The notes under the pieces were generated by a model. The model saw nothing but the letters and a program-made list of their open reading frames with translations, did not search any database and was not told where the DNA came from. Both the position numbers and the translations under genes were made by a program. From Osmia lignaria lignaria (taxonomy: Eukaryota; Arthropoda; Insecta; Hymenoptera; Megachilidae): 64,000 bases of DNA. Positions within the stretch are counted from its first letter, which is position 1; the number at the start of each line of letters is the position of its first letter. Of the stretch, positions 39,343-51,573 are shown piece by piece. Where the stretch lies: NCBI RefSeq assembly GCF_051020975.1, contig NW_027478162.1:1920501-1984500 (forward strand), read 5' to 3'.

Positions 39343-39661
39343 TTGCAGATTTATCTCAAGGGAAGGGGCCTGACGGACATATTTCGAGATATTTCTTCTT
39401 GTTGTTCTTCTTCTGCAGAGCTAAGCTGGAAGTGGCATTTGCGGCTCGCACTAGTGCAGAGTTATCTCAAAGAAAGGGGCCACGGTGTTTCTGTATCTCT
39501 ATTATGTTGGTGCGGCTTCGGAACTTTTAAATATCTTGATATATCTCGAAAACTACGCTTCTGATCAAAAAATATCATAGAACATAAATTGTAGGAAACA
39601 TAATTCTCTACAAAAAAGGTCTCTTAACATTTTGCCATAGCTCGCTTCATTTCCGAGATAT
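39343..39661 (+). repeat. 319 bp monomer with shortened tract, copy 1
   Basis: Three bases are missing from the TTC tract, and CTGCAGAGC replaces CTGCACAGC. Its 3' part mixes haplotypes: CTTGATATATC, usually linked to CTCGAGAAC, is followed by CTCGAAAAC and GCTTCTGATC. It ends in GTAGGAAACATAATTC. Confidence 0.85.
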
Positions 39662-41594
39662 TTGCAGATTTATCTCAAGGGAAGGGGCCTGACGGACATA
39701 TTTCGAGATATTTCTTCTTCTTGTTGTTATTCTTCTGTACAGCTAAGCTGGAAGTGGCATTTGCGGCTCGCACTAGTGCAGAGTTATCTCAAAGAAAGGG
39801 GCCACGGTGTTTCTGTATCTCTATTATGTTGGTGCGGCTTCGGAACTTTTAAATATCTTGATATATCTCGAGAACTACGCATCTGATCAAAAAATATCAT
39901 AGAACATAAAAAGTAGGAAATGTGATTCTCTACAAAAAAGGCCTCTTAACATTTTGCCATAGCTCGCTTCGTTTCCGAGATATTTGCAGATTTATCTCAA
40001 GGGAAGGGGCCTGACGGACATATTTCGAGATATTTCTTCTTCTTGTTGTTATTCTTCTGTACAGCTAAGCTGGAAGTGGCATTTGCGGCTCGCACTAGTG
40101 CAGAGTTATCTCAAAGAAAGGGGCCACGGTGTTTCTGTATCTCTATTATGTTGGTGCGGCTTCGGAACTTTTAAATATCTTTATATATCTCGAGAACTAC
40201 GCATCTGATCAAAAAATATCATAGAACATAAAAAGTAGTAAATGTAATTCTCTACAAAAAAGGTCTCTTAACATTTTGCCATAGCTCGCTTCGTTTCCGA
40301 GATATTTGCAGATTTATCTCAAGGGAAGGGGCCTGACGGACATATTGCGAGATATTTCTTCTTCTTGTTGTTCTTCTTCTGCACAGCTAAGCTGGAAGTG
40401 GCATTTGCGGCTCGCACTAGTGCAGAGTTATCTCAAAGAAAGGGGCCACGGTGTTTCTGTATCTCTATTATGTTGGTGCGGCTTCGGAACTTTTAAATAT
40501 CTTGATATATCTCGAGAACTACGCATCTGATCAAAAAATATCATAGAACATAAAAAGTAGGAAACTTAATTCTCTACAAAAAAGGTCTCTTAACATTTTG
40601 CCATAGCTCGCTTCGTTTCCGAGATATTTGCAGATTTATCTCAAGGGAAGGGGCCTGACGGACAGATTGCGAGATACTTCTTCTTCTTGTTGTTCTTCTT
40701 CTGAACAGCTAAGCTGGAAGTGGCATTTGCGGCTCGCACTAGTGCAGAGTTATCTCAAAGAAAGGGGCCACGGTGTTTCTGTATCTCTATTATGTTGGTG
40801 CGGCTTCGGAACTTTTAAATATCTTGATATATCTCGAGAACTACGCAGCTGATCAAAAAATATCATAGAACATAAAAAGTAGGAAATGTAATTCTCTACA
40901 AAAAAGGTCTCTTAACATTTTGCCATAGCTCGCTTCGTTTCCGAGATTTTTGCAGATTTATCTCAAGGGAAGGGGCCTGACGGACATATTTCGAGATATT
41001 TCTTCTTCTTGTTGTTCTTCTTCTGCACAGCTAAGCTGGAAGTGGCATTTACGGCTCGCACTAGTGCAAGAGTTATCTCAAAGAAAGGGGCCACGGTGTT
41101 TCTGTATCTCTATTATGTTGGTGCGGCTTCGGAACTTTTAAATATCTTGACATATCTCGAGAACTACGCATCTGATCAAAAAATATCATAGAACATAAAA
41201 AGTAGGAAATGTAATTCTCTACAAAAAAGGTCTCTTAACATTTTGCCATAGCTCGCTTCGTTTCCGAGATATTTGCAGATTTATCTCAAGGGAAGGGGCC
41301 TGACGGACATATTGCGAGATATTTCTTCTTCTTGTTGTCCTTCTTCTGCACAGCTAAGCTGGAAGTGGCATTTACGGCTCGCACTAGTGCAGAGTTATCT
41401 CAAAGAAAGGGGCCACGGTGTTTCTGTATCTCTATTATGTTGGTGCGGCTTCGGAACTTTTAAATATCTTGATATATCTCGAGAACTACGCATCTGATCA
41501 AAAAATATCATAGAACATAAATAGTAGGAAACTTAATTCTCTACAAAAAAGGTCTCTCAACATTTTGCCATAGCTCGCTTCGTTTCCGAGATAT

Positions 41595-41913
41595 TTGCAG
41601 ATTTATCTCAAGGGAAGGGGCCTGACGGACATATTTCGAGATATTTCTTCTTGTTGTTCTTCTTCTGCAGAGCTAAGCTGGAAGTGGCATTTGCGGCTCG
41701 CACTAGTGCAGAGTTATCTCAAAGAAAGGGGCCACGGTGTTTCTGTATCTCTATTATGTTGGTGCGGCTTCGGAACTTTTAAATATCTTGATATATCTCG
41801 AAAACTACGCTTCTGATCAAAAAATATCATAGAACATAAATTGTAGGAAATGTAATTCTCTACAAAAAAGGCCTCTTAACATTTTGCCATAGCTCGCTTC
41901 GTTTCCGAGATAT
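41595..41913 (+). repeat. 319 bp monomer with shortened tract, copy 2, deletion junction
   Basis: This unit is the same as 39343 up to AAATTGTAGG, after which it continues AAATGTAATTC with GGCCTCTT, the end found in the unit at 39662. The switch lies in the shared GTAGGAAA at 41843-41850. It is what results if the interval from the end of 39343 to the end of 39662 is removed, that is, one monomer. Confidence 0.8.
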
Positions 41914-42557
41914 TTGCAGATTTATCTCAAGGGAAGGGGCCTGACGGACATATTTCGAGATATTTCTTCTTCTTGTTGTTATTCTTCTGTACAGCTAAGC
42001 TGGAAGTGGCATTTGCGGCTCGCACTAGTGCAGAGTTATCTCAAAGAAAGGGGCCACGGTGTTTCTGTATCTCTATTATGTTGGTGCGGCTTCGGAACTT
42101 TTAAATATCTTTATATATCTCGAGAACTACGCATCTGATCAAAAAATATCATAGAACATAAAAAGTAGTAAATGTAATTCTCTACAAAAAAGGTCTCTTA
42201 ACATTTTGCCATAGCTCGCTTCGTTTCCGAGATATTTGCAGATTTATCTCAAGGGAAGGGGCCTGACGGACATATTGCGAGATATTTCTTCTTCTTGTTG
42301 TTCTTCTTCTGCACAGCTAAGCTGGAAGTGGCATTTGCGGCTCGCACTAGTGCAGAGTTATCTCAAAGAAAGGGGCCACGGTGTTTCTGTATCTCTATTA
42401 TGTTGGTGCGGCTTCGGAACTTTTAAATATCTTGATATATCTCGAGAACTACGCATCTGATCAAAAAATATCATAGAACATAAAAAGTAGGAAACTTAAT
42501 TCTCTACAAAAAAGGTCTCTTAACATTTTGCCATAGCTCGCTTCGTATCCGAGATAT

Positions 42558-42879
42558 TTGCAGATTTATCTCAAGGGAAGGGGCCTGACGGACAGATTGC
42601 GAGATATTTCTTCTTCTTGTTGTTCTTCTTCTGAACAGCTAAGCTGGAAGTGGCATTTGCGGCTCGCAATAGTGCAGAGTTATCTGAAAGAAAGGGGCCA
42701 CGGTGTTCCTGTATCTCTATTATGTTGGTGCGGCTTCGGAACTTTTAAATATCTTGATATATCTCGAGAACTACGCATCTGATCAAAAAATATCATAGAA
42801 CATAAAAAGTAGGAAACTTAATTCTCTACAAATAAGGTCTCTTAACATTTTGCCATAGCTCGCTTGGTTTCCGCGATAT
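42558..42879 (+). repeat. Chimeric monomer at the G/H junction
   Basis: The first part matches 40628 (GACAGATTGCGAG, CTGAACAGC, TTTGCGGCTCGC). From 42668 it matches 44168 (AATAGTGCAG, TTATCTGAAAG, GGTGTTCCTG). The switch lies between 42662 and 42668. To its right the units follow the order seen after 44168. Confidence 0.85.
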
Positions 42880-44167
42880 TTGCAGATTTATCTCAAGGGA
42901 AGGGGCCTGACGGACATATTTCGAGATACTTCTTCTTCTTGTTGTTCTTCTTCTGCACAGCTAAGCTGGAAGTGGCATTTACAGCTCGCAATAGTGCAGA
43001 GTTATCTCAAAGAAAGGGGCCACGGTGTTTCTGTATCTCTATTATGTTGGTGCGGCTTCGGAACTTTTAAATATCTTGATATATCTCGAGAACTACGCAT
43101 CTGATCAAAAAATATCATAGAACATAAAAAGTAGGAAACTTAATTCTCTACAAATAACGTCTCTTAACATTTTGCCATAGCTCGCTTCGTTTCCGAGATA
43201 TTTGCAGATATATCTCAAGGGAAGGGGCCTGACGGACATATTTCGAGATATTTCTTCTTCTTGTTGTTCTTCTTCTGCACAGCTAAACTGGAAGTGGCAT
43301 TTCCAGCTCGCAATAGTGCAGAGTTATCTGAAAGAAAGGGGCCACGGTGTTTCTGTATCTCTATTATGTTGGTGCGGCTTCAGAACTTTTAAATATCTTG
43401 ATATATCTCGAGAACTACGCATCTGATCAAAAAATATCATAGAACATAAAAAGTAGGAAACTTAATTCTCTACAAATAACGTCTCTTAACATTTTGCCAT
43501 AGCTCGCTTCGTTTCCGAGATATTTGCAGATATATCTCAAGGGAAGGGGCCTGACGGACATATTTCGAGATATTTCTTCTTCTTGTTGTTCTTCTTCTGC
43601 ACAGCTAAACTGGAAGTGGCATTTCCAGCTCGCAATAGTGCAGAGTTATCTGAAAGAAAGGGGCCACGGTGTTTCTGTATCTCTATTATGTTGGTGCGGC
43701 TTCAGAACTTTTAAATATCTTGATATATCTCGAGAACTACGCATCTGATCAAAAAATATCATAGAACATAAAAAGTAGGAAACTTAATTCTCTACAAATA
43801 AAGTCTCTTAACATTTTGCCATAGCTCGCTTCGTTTCCGAGATATTTGCAGATATATCTCAAGGGAAGGGGCCTGACGGACATATTTCGAGATATTTCTT
43901 CTTCTTGTTGTTCTTCTTCTGCACAGCTAAACTGGAAGTGGCATTTCCAGCTCGCAATAGTGCAGAGTTATCTGAAAGAAAGGGGCCACGGTGTTTCTGT
44001 ATCACTATTATGTTGGTGCGGCTTCGGAACTTTTAAATATCTCGATATATCTCGAAAACTACGCTTCTGATCAAAAAATATCATAGAACATAACTTGTAG
44101 GAAACATAATTCTCTACAAAAAAGGTCTCTTAGCATTTTGCCATAGCTCGCTTCGTTTCCGAGATAT

Positions 44168-46743
44168 TTGCAGATATATCTCAAGGGAAGGGGCCTGACG
44201 GACATATTTCGAGATATTTCTTCTTCTTGTTGTTCTTCTTCTGCACAGCTAAACTGGAAGTGGCATTTCCAGCTCGCAATAGTGCAGAGTTATCTGAAAG
44301 AAAGGGGCCACGGTGTTCCTGTATCTCTATTATGTTGGTGCGGCTTCGGAACTTTTAAATATCTTGATATATCTCGAGAACTACGCATCTGATCAAAAAA
44401 TATCATAGAACATAAAAAGTAGGAAACTTAATTCTCTACAAATAAGGTCTCTTAACATTTTGCCATAGCTCGCTTGGTTTCCGCGATATTTGCAGATTTA
44501 TCTCAAGGGAAGGGGCCTGACGGACATATTTCGAGATACTTCTTCTTCTTGTTGTTCTTCTTCTGCACAGCTAAGCTGGAAGTGGCATTTACAGCTCGCA
44601 ATAGTGCAGAGTTATCTCAAAGAAAGGGGCCACGGTGTTTCTGTATCTCTATTATGTTGGTGCGGCTTCGGAACTTTTAAATATCTTGATATATCTCGAG
44701 AACTACGCATCTGATCAAAAAATATCATAGAACATAAAAAGTAGGAAACTTAATTCTCTACAAATAACGTCTCTTAACATTTTGCCATAGCTCGCTTCGT
44801 TTCCGAGATATTTGCAGATATATCTCAAGGGAAGGGGCCTGACGGACATATTTCGAGATATTTCTTCTTCTTGTTGTTCTTCTTCTGCACAGCTAAACTG
44901 AAAGTGGCATTTCCAGCTCGCAATAGTGCAGAGTTATCTGAAAGAAAGGGGCCACGGTGTTTCTGTATCTCTATTATGTTGGTGCGGCTTCAGAACTTTT
45001 AAATATCTTGATATATCTCGAGAACTACGCATCTGATCAAAAAATATCATAGAACATAAAAAGTAGGAAACTTAATTCTCTACAAATAAAGTCTCTTAAC
45101 ATTTTGCCATAGCTCGCTTCGTTTCCGAGATATTTGCAGATATATCTCAAGGGAAGGGGCCTGACGGACATATTTCGAGATATTTCTTCCTCTTGTTGTT
45201 CTTCTTCTGCACAGCTAAACTGGAAGTGGCATTTCCAGCTCGCAATAGTGCAGAGTTATCTGAAAGAAAGGGGCCACGGTGTTTCTGTATCTCTATTATG
45301 TTGGTGCGGCTTCGGAACTTTTAAATATCTCGATATATCTCGAAAACTACGCTTCTGATCAAAAAATATCATAGAACATAACTTGTAGGAAACATAGTTC
45401 TCTACAAAAAAGGTCTCTTAGCATTTTGCCATAGCTCGCTTCGTTTCCGAGATATTTGCAGATATATCTCAAGGGAAGGGGCCTGACGGACATATTTCGA
45501 GATATTTCTTCTTCTTGTTGTTCTTCTTCTGCACAGCTAAACTGGAAGTGGCATTTCCAGCTCGCAATAGTGCAGAGTTATCTGAAAGAAAGGGGCCACG
45601 GTGTTCCTGTATCTCTATTATGTTGGTGCGGCTTCGGAACTTTTAAATATCTTGATATATCTCGAGAACTACGCATCTGATCAAAAAATATCATAGAACA
45701 TAAAAAGTAGGAAACTTAATTCTCTACAAATAAGGTCTCTTAACATTTTGCCATAGCTCGCTTCGTTTCCGAGATATTTGCAGATTTATCTCAAGGGAAG
45801 GGGCCTGACGGACATATTTCGAGATATTTCTTCTTCTTGTTGTTCTTCTTCTGCACAGCTAAGCTGGAAGTGGCATTTCCAGCTCGCAATAGTGCAGAGT
45901 TATCTGAAAGAAAGGGGCCACGGTGTTTCTGTATCTCTATTATGTTGGTGCGGCTTCGGAACTTTTAAATATCTCGATATATCTCGAAAACTACGCTTCT
46001 GATCAAAAAATATCATAGAACATAACTTGTAGGAAACATAATTCTCTACAAATAAGGTGTCTTAACATTTTGCCATAGCACGCTTCGTTTCCGAGATATT
46101 TGCAGATTTATCTCAAGGGAAGGGGCCTGACGGACATATTTCGAGATATTTCTTCTTCTTGTTGTTCTTCTTCTGCACAGCTAAGCTGGAAGTGGCATTT
46201 ACAGCTCGCAATAGTGCAGAGTTATCTCAAAGAAAGGGGCCACGGTGTTTCTGTATCTCTATTATGTTGGTGCGGCTTCGGAACTTTTAAATATCTTGAT
46301 ATATCTCGAGAACTACGCATCTGATCAAAAAATATCATAGAACATAAAAAGTAGGAAACTTAATTCTCTACAAATAAAGTCTCTTAACATTTTGCCATAG
46401 CTCGCTTCGTTTCCGAGATATTTGCAGATATATCTCAAGGGAAGGGGCCTGACGGACATATTTCGAGATATTTCTTCTTCTTGTTGTTCTTCTTCTGCAC
46501 AGCTAAACTGGAAGTGGCATTTCCAGCTCGCAATAGTGCAGAGTTATCTGAAAGAAAGGGGCCACGGTGTTTCTGTATCTCTATTATGTTGGTGCGGCTT
46601 CGGAACTTTTAAATATCTCGATATATCTCGAAAACTACGCTTCTGATCAAAAAATATCATAGAACATAACTTGTAGGAAACATAATTCTCTACAAAAAAG
46701 GTCTCTTAGCATTTTGCCATAGCTCGCTTCGTTTCCGAGATAT
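44168..46743 (+). repeat. 8-mer HOR, copy 1
   Basis: Eight monomers, 2576 bp (44168, 44490, 44812, 45134, 45456, 45778, 46100, 46422). Diagnostic points: GTGTTCCTG in units 1 and 5, TTGGTTTCCGC before unit 2, CTTCAGAAC in unit 3, AGCTGGAAG with TTTCCAGC in unit 6, and AAGGTGTCTTAAC with TAGCACGCTTCG before unit 7. Unit 3 carries a private AACTGAAAG. Confidence 0.85.
45862..45884. repeat. 8 bp inverted repeat around GTGGCAT
   Basis: Arms AGCTGGAA and TTCCAGCT flank GTGGCAT. The same combination occurs in the units at 27430 and 48354. In the common TTTGCAGC and TTTACAGC monomers the right arm is broken; in AAACTGG/TTTCCAGC units six pairs remain. Confidence 0.7.
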
Positions 46744-49319
46744 TTGCAGATATATCTCAAGGGAAGGGGCCTGACGGACATATTTCGAGATATTTCTTCT
46801 TCTTGTTGTTCTTCTTCTGCACAGCTAAACTGGAAGTGGCATTTCCAGCTCGCAATAGTGCAGAGTTATCTGAAAGAAAGGGGCCACGGTGTTCCTGTAT
46901 CTCTATTATGTTGGTGCGGCTTCGGAACTTTTAAATATCTTGATATATCTCGAGAACTACGCATCTGATCAAAAAATATCATAGAACATAAAAAGTAGGA
47001 AACTTAATTCTCTACAAATAAGGTCTCTTAACATTTTGCCATAGCTCGCTTGGTTTCCGCCATATTTGCAGATTTATCTCAAGGGAAGGGGCCTGACGGA
47101 CATATTTCGAGACATTTCTTCTTCTTGTTGTTCTTCTTCTGCACAGCTAAGCTGGAAGTGGCATTTACAGCTCGCAATAGTGCAGAGTTATCTCAAAGAA
47201 AGGGGCCACGGTGTTTCTGTATCTCTATTATGTTGGTGCGGCTTCGGAACTTTTAAATATCTTGATATATCTCGAGAACTACGCATCTGATCAAAAAATA
47301 TCATAGAACATAAAAAGTAGGAAACTTAATTCTCTACAAATAAAGTCTCTTAACATTTTGCCATAGCTCGCTTCGTTTCCGAGATATTTGCAGATATATC
47401 TCAAGGGAAGGGGCCTGACGGACATATTTCGAGATATTTCTTCTTCTTGTTGTTCTTCTTCTGCACAGCTAAACTGGAAGTGGCATTTCCAGCTCGCAAT
47501 AGTGCAGAGTTATCTGAAAGAAAGGGGCCACGGTGTTTCTGTATCTCTATTATGTTGGTGCGGCTTCAGAACTTTTAAATATCTTGATATATCTCGAGAA
47601 CTACGCATCTGATCAAAAAATATCATAGAACATAAAAAGTAGGAAACTTAATTCTCTACAAATAAAGTCTCTTAACATTTTGCCATAGCTCGCTTCGTTT
47701 CCGAGATATTTGCAGATATATCTCAAGGGAAGGGGCCTGACGGACATATTTCGAGATATTTCTTCTTCTTGTTGTTCTTCTTCTGCACAGCTAAACTGGA
47801 AGTGGCATTTCCAGCTCGCAATAGTGCAGAGTTATCTGAAAGAAAGGGGCCACGGTGTTTCTGTATCTCTATTATGTTGGTGCGGCTTCGGAACTTTTAA
47901 ATATCTCAATATATCTCGAAAACTACGCTTCTGATCAAAAAATATCATAGAACATAACTTGTAGGAAACATAATTCTCTACAAAAAAGGTCTCTTAGCAT
48001 TTTGCCATAGCTCGCTTCGTTTCCGAGATATTTGCAGATATATCTCAAGGGAAGGGGCCTGACGGACATATTTCGAGATATTTCTTCTTCTTGTTGTTCT
48101 TCTTCTGCACAGCTAAACTGGAAGTGGCATTTCCAGCTCGCAATAGTGCAGAGTTATCTGAAAGAAAGGGGCCACGGTGTTCCTGTATCTCTATTATGTT
48201 GGTGCGGCTTCGGAACTTTTAAATATCTTGATATATCTCGAGAACTACGCATCTGATCAAAAAATATCATAGAACATAAAAAGTAGGAAACTTAATTCTC
48301 TACAAATAAGGTCTCTTAACATTTTGCCATAGCTCGCTTCGTTTCCGAGATATTTGCAGATTTATCTCAAGGGAAGGGGCCTGACGGACATATTTCGAGA
48401 TATTTCTTCTTCTTGTTGTTCTTCTTCTGCACAGCTAAGCTGGAAGTGGCATTTCCAGCTCGCAATAGTGCAGAGTTATCTGAAAGAAAGGGGCCACGGT
48501 GTTTCTGTATCTCTATTATGTTGGTGCGGCTTCGGAACTTTTAAATATCTCGATATATCTCGAAAACTACGCTTCTGATCAAAAAATATCATAGAACATA
48601 ACTTGTAGGAAACATAATTCTCTACAAATAAGGTGTCTTAACATTTTGCCATAGCGCGCTTCGTTTCCGAGATATTTGCAGATTTATCTCAAGGGAAGGG
48701 GCCTGACGGACATATTTCGAGATATTTCTTCTTCTTGTTGTTCTTCTTCTGCACAGCTAAGCTGGAAGTGGCATTTACAGCTCGCAATAGTGCAGAGTTA
48801 TCTCAAAGAAAGGGGCCACGGTGTTTCTCTATCTCTATTATGTTGGTGCGGCTTCGGAACTTTTAAATATCTTGATATATCTCGAGAACTACGCATCTGA
48901 TCAAAAAATATCATAGAACATAAAAAGTAGGAAACTTAATTCTCTACAAATAAAGTCTCTTAACATTTTGCCATAGCTCGCTTCGTTTCCGAGATATTTG
49001 CAGATTTATCTCAAGAGAAGGGGCCTGACGGACATATTTCGAGATATTTCTTCTTCTTGTTGTTCTTCTTCTGCACAGCTAAGCTGGAAGTGGCATTTGC
49101 GGCTCGCACTAGTGCAGAGTTATCTCAAAGAAAGGGGCCACGGTGTTTCTGTATCTCTATTATGTTGGTGCGGCTTCGGAACTTTTAAATATCTCGATAT
49201 ATCTCGAAAACTACGCTTCTGATCAAAAAATATCATAGAACATAACTTGTAGGAAACATAATTCTCTACCAAAAAGGTCTCTTAGCATTTTGCCATAGCT
49301 CGCTTCGTTTCCGAGATAT
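46744..49319 (+). repeat. 8-mer HOR, copy 2
   Basis: Same order at an offset of 2576 bp for seven monomers. The distinctive AAGGTGTCTTAAC before unit 7 is kept (with TAGCGCGCTTCG here). The eighth unit (48998) is of a different type, with CAAGAGAAGG and GCGGCTCGCACTAGTG, so the shared block ends near 48998. Confidence 0.85.
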
Positions 49320-51573
49320 TTGCAGATATATCTCAAGGGAAGGGGCCTGACGGACATATTTCGAGATATTTCTTCTTCTTGTTGTTCTTCTTCTGCACAG
49401 CTAAACTGGAAGTGGCATTTCCAGCTCGCAATAGTGCAGAGTTATCTGAAAGAAAGGGGCCACGGTGTTTCTGTATCTCTATTATGTTGGTGCGGCTTCG
49501 GAACTTTTAAATATCTTGATATATCTCGAGAACTACGCATCTGATCAAAAAATATCATAGAACATGAAAAGTAGGAAACTTAATTCTCTACAAATAAGGT
49601 CTCTTAACATTTTGCCATAGCTCGCTTCGTTTCCGAGATATTTGCAGATTTATCTCAAGGGAAGGGGCCTGACGGACATATTTCGAGATATTTCTTCTTC
49701 TTGTTGTTCTTCTTCTGCACAGCTAAGCTGGAAGTGGCATTTACAGCTCGCAATAGGGCAGAGTTATCTGAAAGAAAGGGGCCACGGTGTTTCTGTATCT
49801 CTATTATGTTGGTGCGGCTTCGGAACTTTTAAATATCTCGATATATCTCGAAAACTACGCTTCTGATCAAAAAATATCATAGAACATAACTTGTAGGAAA
49901 CATAATTCTCTACAAAAAAGGTCTCTTAGCATTTTGTCATAGCTCGCTTCGTTTCCGAGATATTTGCAGATATATCTCAAGGGAAGGGGCCTGACGGACA
50001 TATTTCGAGATATTTCTTCTTCTTGTTGTTCTTCTTCTGCACAGCTAAACTGGAAGTGGCATTTCCAGCTCGCAATAGTGCAGAGTTATCTGAAAGAAAG
50101 GGGCCACGGTGTTTCTGTATCTCTATTATGTTGGTGCGGCTTCGGAACTTTTAAATATCTTGATATATCTCGAGAACTACGCATCTGATCAAAAAATATC
50201 ATAGAACATAACTTGTAGAAAACATAATGCTCTACAAAAAAGGTCTCTTAACATTTTGCCATAGCTCGCTTCGTTTCCGAGATATTTGCAGATATATCTC
50301 AAGGGAAGGGGCCTGACGGACATATTTCGAGATATTTCTTCTTCTTGTTCTTCTTCTTCTGCACAGCTAAACTGGAAGTGGCATTTCCAGCTCGCAATAG
50401 TGCAGAGTTATCTGAAAGAAAGGGGCCACGGTGTTTCTGTATCTCTATTATGTTGGTGCGGCTTCGGAACTTTTAAATATCTCGATATATCTCGAAAACT
50501 ACGCTTCTGATCAAAAAATATCATAGAACATAACTTGTAGGAAACATAATTCTCTACAAAAAAGGTCTCTTAGCATTTTGCCATAGCTCGCTTCGTTTCC
50601 GAGATATTTGCAGATATATCTCAAGGGAAGGGGCCTGTCGGACATATTTCGAGATATTTCTTCTTCTTGTTGTTCTTCTTCTGCACAGCTAAACTGGAAG
50701 TGGCATTTCCAGCTCGCAATAGTGCAGAGTTATCTGAAAGAAAGGGGCCACGGTGTTTCTGTATCTCTATTATGTTGGTGCGGCTTCGGAACTTTTAAAT
50801 ATCTTGATATATCTCGAGAACTGCGCATCTGATCAAAAAATATCATAGAACATAACTTGTAGGAAACATAATTCTCTACAAAAAAGGTCTCTTAACATTT
50901 TGCCATAGCTCGCTTCGTTTCCGAGATATTTGCAGATATATCTCAAGGGAAGGGGCCTGACGGACATATTTCGAGATATTTCTTCTTCTTGTTGTTCTTC
51001 TTCTGCACAGCTAAGCTGGAAGTGGCATTTACAGCTCGCAATAGTGCAGAGTTATCTCAAAGAAAGGGGCCACGGTGTTTCTGTATCTCTATTATGTTGG
51101 TGCGGCTTCGGAACTTTTAAATATCTTGATATATCTCGAGAACTACGCATCTGATCAAAAAATATCATAGAACATAAAAAGTAGGACACTTAATTCTCTA
51201 CAAATAAGGTCTCTTAACATTTTGCCATAGCTCGCTTGGTTTCCGAGATATTTGCAGATTTATCTCAAGGGAAGGGGCCTGACGGACATATTTCGAGATA
51301 TTTCTTCTTCTTGTTGTTCTTCTTCTGCACAGCTAAGCTGGAAGTGGCATTTACAGCTCGCAATAGTGCAGAGTTATCTCAAAGAAAGGGGCCACGGTGT
51401 TTCTGTATCTCTATTATGTTGGTGCGGCTTCGGAACTTTTAAATATCTTGATATATCTCGAGAACTACGCATCTGATCAAAAAATATCATAGAACATAAA
51501 AAGTAGGAAACTTAATTCTCTACAAATAAAGTGTCTTAACATTTTGCCATAGCTCGCTTCGTTTCCGAGATAT

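Larger units (their letters stand above)
38700..42557 (+). repeat. Neighbourhood G: 6/7-mer HOR with a one-monomer deletion
   Basis: Twelve monomers. Markers are GTTGTTATTCTTCTGTACAGC (split as GTTGTTATTC and TTCTGTACAGC; 39662, 39984, 41914), CATATTGCGAG (40306, 41273, 42236), GACAGATTGCGAG with CTGAACAGC (40628, 42558) and the three-base-shorter tract with CTGCAGAGC (39343, 41595). The order 39343, 39662, 39984, 40306, 40628 is repeated as 41595, 41914, 42236, 42558, lacking one unit. Unit 40950 has one extra A (GTGCAAGAG), the only longer-than-normal monomer. Confidence 0.85.
42558..51573 (+). repeat. Neighbourhood H: TTATCTGAAAG monomers, 5- and 8-mer HOR
   Basis: Twenty-eight monomers. 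TTATCTGAAAG in place of TTATCTCAAAG appears first here and continues to the right end. GCTAAACTGGAAG is coupled to CATTTCCAGC in many units. GTGTTCCTG marks 42558, 44168, 45456, 46744 and 48032. TTGGTTTCCGC precedes 42880, 44490 and 47066. The 8-mer 44168-46743 is repeated at 46744-49319. The stretch 42880-44489 relates to 44490 onward at a five-monomer offset. Confidence 0.85.
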
